A stretch of DNA of 64,000 nt from Corallococcus coralloides DSM 2259 (GTDB taxonomy: Bacteria > Myxococcota > Myxococcia > Myxococcales > Myxococcaceae). Of the stretch, positions 62,497 through 64,000 are shown piece by piece; positions within the stretch are counted from its first letter, which is position 1; every line of letters starts with the position of its first letter. Where the stretch lies: NCBI RefSeq assembly GCF_000255295.1, contig NC_017030.1:2480001-2544000 (forward strand), read 5' to 3'. The notes under the pieces are model-generated. The model saw only the letters and a list, made by a program, of their open reading frames with translations, did no database searches and was not told where the DNA came from. A program made the translations under genes and the position numbers.

Positions 62497-64000
62497 GAAG
62501 CCATTTTCTCAAGCGGAAGGCGAACCGTGAAGCGGCTGCCTCCGGGCACGCGTGTATAGGAAACGCTTCCGCCATCATGCGCGCGGATGGCCGTGCGCAC
62601 CATCGGAAGCCCGAGCCCGATTCCCTTCGACCGGCCCACCGCGAAGGGCTCCCAGAGCCTGGGCTCGAAGGCCAGGGGCACTCCTCCCGCGTTGTCCTCC
62701 ACGACGAGCACCACCTCCGCGCCTTCGCGAAGCAGCTGGACCTCGACGCGAGGCGTCGGTTGCTGGCCTGTGTCATGGGCCACGGCGCCGGCTTCGACGG
62801 CGTTGCGGATGAGGTTGTCGACAGCGGAGACCAGCAGTGTCGGGTCCCCCTTCACGAAGAGTCCTTCCTGCAGCGTGGTCTCGATGGTGACATCCGCTGC
62901 TTCCGGCAGGAGCTTCACGGCTTGAAGCGCGTCCTGGACGAGCAGGTGCATCTCGCAGCTGCGCCGCTGCGTGGACTGGGGGGAGGCAAAGCTCAGCAAT
63001 GATCGGGCGAGGTGGCCGAGCCGGTCCGCCTGGGAACGCAGCGCCTGGACGGGCAGGGTCGTTTCGCCTCCCTTCGCGCGAATCATGCTGAGCGCGGCCT
63101 GCATGCTGTTGAGCGCGTTCTTCACCTCGTGGGCGATGAGCGAGGAGGCCGTGCCGAGCGCCGCCATCGTCTCCTGGCGCCGCAGCTGTTCCTCGGCGGC
63201 CATCAGCGAACGGTAGGAGCGGCGCAGGAGCACCGTGAAGAGCAGGAGCACGCCGCCGAGCAGCGCGGTGTGGAAGCCGAGCTGTCCGAGGTAGCGGCGC
63301 TTGAGCAGCTCGCGGTCCCTCGCCTCGTCCTCGAGCACGGCGAGCAGCATCTCGGTTCCGGGAACGAGCGCCGCCGCGCCGAGCAGCCGGGTGCCTCCGA
63401 GCGTGATGGCCCCGGGCTCTTCCACCAGCGGGCGAAGGTGCGCGGCGAGCTCCGGCTGGCGCAGGAGTGGCGGGGGCGTTGCCGGGAGGAGGAGCCGGCC
63501 GCGCTCGCCGAGCAGGGCGACCAGGGACTCGTTCGTCCCGCGATGGGGCGGTAGCAGCTCGCTCGCCGTGGCGAGCTCGCCCACGAGGAGGCCCACGACA
63601 CGCTCGTCGCGCACGATGGGGACCGCGACCGCGACGAGCCCTCCGCCTTCCTCGTCCAGCAGTCCGACCGAAGCGGCCCGCCGCTCCATCATCCGCCGGA
63701 ACCACGGGCGCGAGGGGAGCGGTGTGCGCCCCAGCGGCATGTTCACCGGGTCGCTCCAGATGCGCTCTCCGTCCGCTGACAGCAGCGCGACGCCCGCCGA
63801 GAAGAGGGACGTGTGGCCGAAGGCATTCTCGAGGAGCGCCACCTCGGGTCCCGCCGCTCCATCCTCGGGTCTGAGCGCCGGGTGTTCCGCCAGCCGTTGC
63901 AGCTCCGCGCGCAGCAGGCCCAGGTGGGCGCCCAGGGCCTGGGCCTGGAGGCCCGCGCGGTCCGACAGGTGGACGAGGAGCTCGCCCTCCGCGGCCTTCA
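62493..64000 (-). CDS. NtrB-like membrane sensor histidine kinase (5' end outside window)
   Basis: The frame is open past the right edge (reads ...LLVHLSDRAGLQAQALGAHLGLLRAELQRL...), so an internal GTG at 63842 is not the start. An extracytoplasmic Cache-like sensor part (GLLDEEGGGLVAVAVPIVRDERVVGLLVGEL) is followed by one span (LGFHTALLGGVLLLFTVLLRR), a HisKA helix with the phosphorylated His (SSLIAHEVKNALNSMQAAL), and a HATPase with NLIRNAVEAG, EDNAGGVP and GIGLGLPMV. The stop overlaps the regulator start by 4 nt. Ligand unknown; CO2, bicarbonate or a related anion is only suggested by the target genes. Confidence 0.88.
   Translation of the reverse strand, partial: KAAEGELLVHLSDRAGLQAQALGAHLGLLRAELQRLAEHPALRPEDGAAGPEVALLENAFGHTSLFSAGVALLSADGERIWSDPVNMPLGRTPLPSRPWFRRMMERRAASVGLLDEEGGGLVAVAVPIVRDERVVGLLVGELATASELLPPHRGTNESLVALLGERGRLLLPATPPPLLRQPELAAHLRPLVEEPGAITLGGTRLLGAAALVPGTEMLLAVLEDEARDRELLKRRYLGQLGFHTALLGGVLLLFTVLLRRSYRSLMAAEEQLRRQETMAALGTASSLIAHEVKNALNSMQAALSMIRAKGGETTLPVQALRSQADRLGHLARSLLSFASPQSTQRRSCEMHLLVQDALQAVKLLPEAADVTIETTLQEGLFVKGDPTLLVSAVDNLIRNAVEAGAVAHDTGQQPTPRVEVQLLREGAEVVLVVEDNAGGVPLAFEPRLWEPFAVGRSKGIGLGLPMVRTAIRAHDGGSVSYTRVPGGSRFTVRLPLEKMAS

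Noticed and set aside
1..64000. tRNA, rRNA, CRISPR, prophage or insertion sequence
   Set aside because: By eye there is no conserved tRNA arm pattern, transposase, integrase or repeat array; the gene content is typical chromosome. A tRNAscan or repeat search would confirm.

Overview
High-GC DNA with GNNGNNC-type codon bias, many lipoproteins and Asp-Ala-Gly-rich secreted proteins, Ser/Thr kinase-FGE fusions, ADYC, DUF1592/DUF1552 and SulP-carbonic anhydrase genes points to a myxobacterium, most likely a Myxococcaceae/Archangiaceae member such as Corallococcus or Myxococcus. This is inferred from gene content; no rRNA is present. The window is ordinary chromosome: I see no IS element, prophage, CRISPR array, tRNA or rRNA. 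About 47 genes are supported; the first (open at base 1) and the last (open at base 64000) are cut by the window.

Layout. 1-2.7 kb: end of an unknown gene, a small charged protein, an unknown 346-residue protein and a GNAT acetyltransferase. 2.7-8.8 kb: a signalling locus in which a kinase with an N-terminal zinc-binding anti-sigma-like motif, a STAND ATPase, one membrane span and a C-terminal FGE domain is divergent from a sigma factor; an ADYC protein follows. 8.9-17.6 kb: a giant polytopic membrane protein and four small envelope or secreted genes. 18-25.7 kb: a hybrid kinase with two kinase cores, a YgiQ-type radical SAM enzyme and lipoproteins. 26-33.7 kb: a double SF1 helicase, a protein with only a sigma-region-2-like segment, two hydrolases, a MshEN-type protein and an Spx/ArsC-like protein. 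33.7-45.7 kb: a beta-helix protein, a flippase-like membrane protein, a SET protein, a DUF1592/DUF1552 pair, a pectin acetylesterase-like enzyme, a HelD-like helicase and an outer-membrane barrel. 45.8-58.5 kb: a multi-Ig/PDZ protein, an acyl-CoA dehydrogenase, unknown proteins, a Nudix hydrolase, a pectate-lyase-like protein, a defensin-like peptide, a PQQ sugar dehydrogenase-like protein, a lipase and a DUF4476 protein. 58.7-64 kb: carbonic anhydrase, SulP transporter, NtrC-type regulator and histidine kinase, all on the minus strand.

The two most interesting items are (i) a secreted 69-residue precursor at 55028-55237 whose six cysteines match the invertebrate CS-alpha-beta defensin pattern, and (ii) a self-contained two-component / sigma-54 circuit at 58.7-64 kb: kinase and NtrC-type regulator overlap by ATGA, and the gap to sulP-carbonic anhydrase holds a consensus -24/-12 promoter preceded by two near-identical 22-bp direct repeats 32 bp apart, placed like activator sites. 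Functional statements are from sequence reading only; no database search was run.
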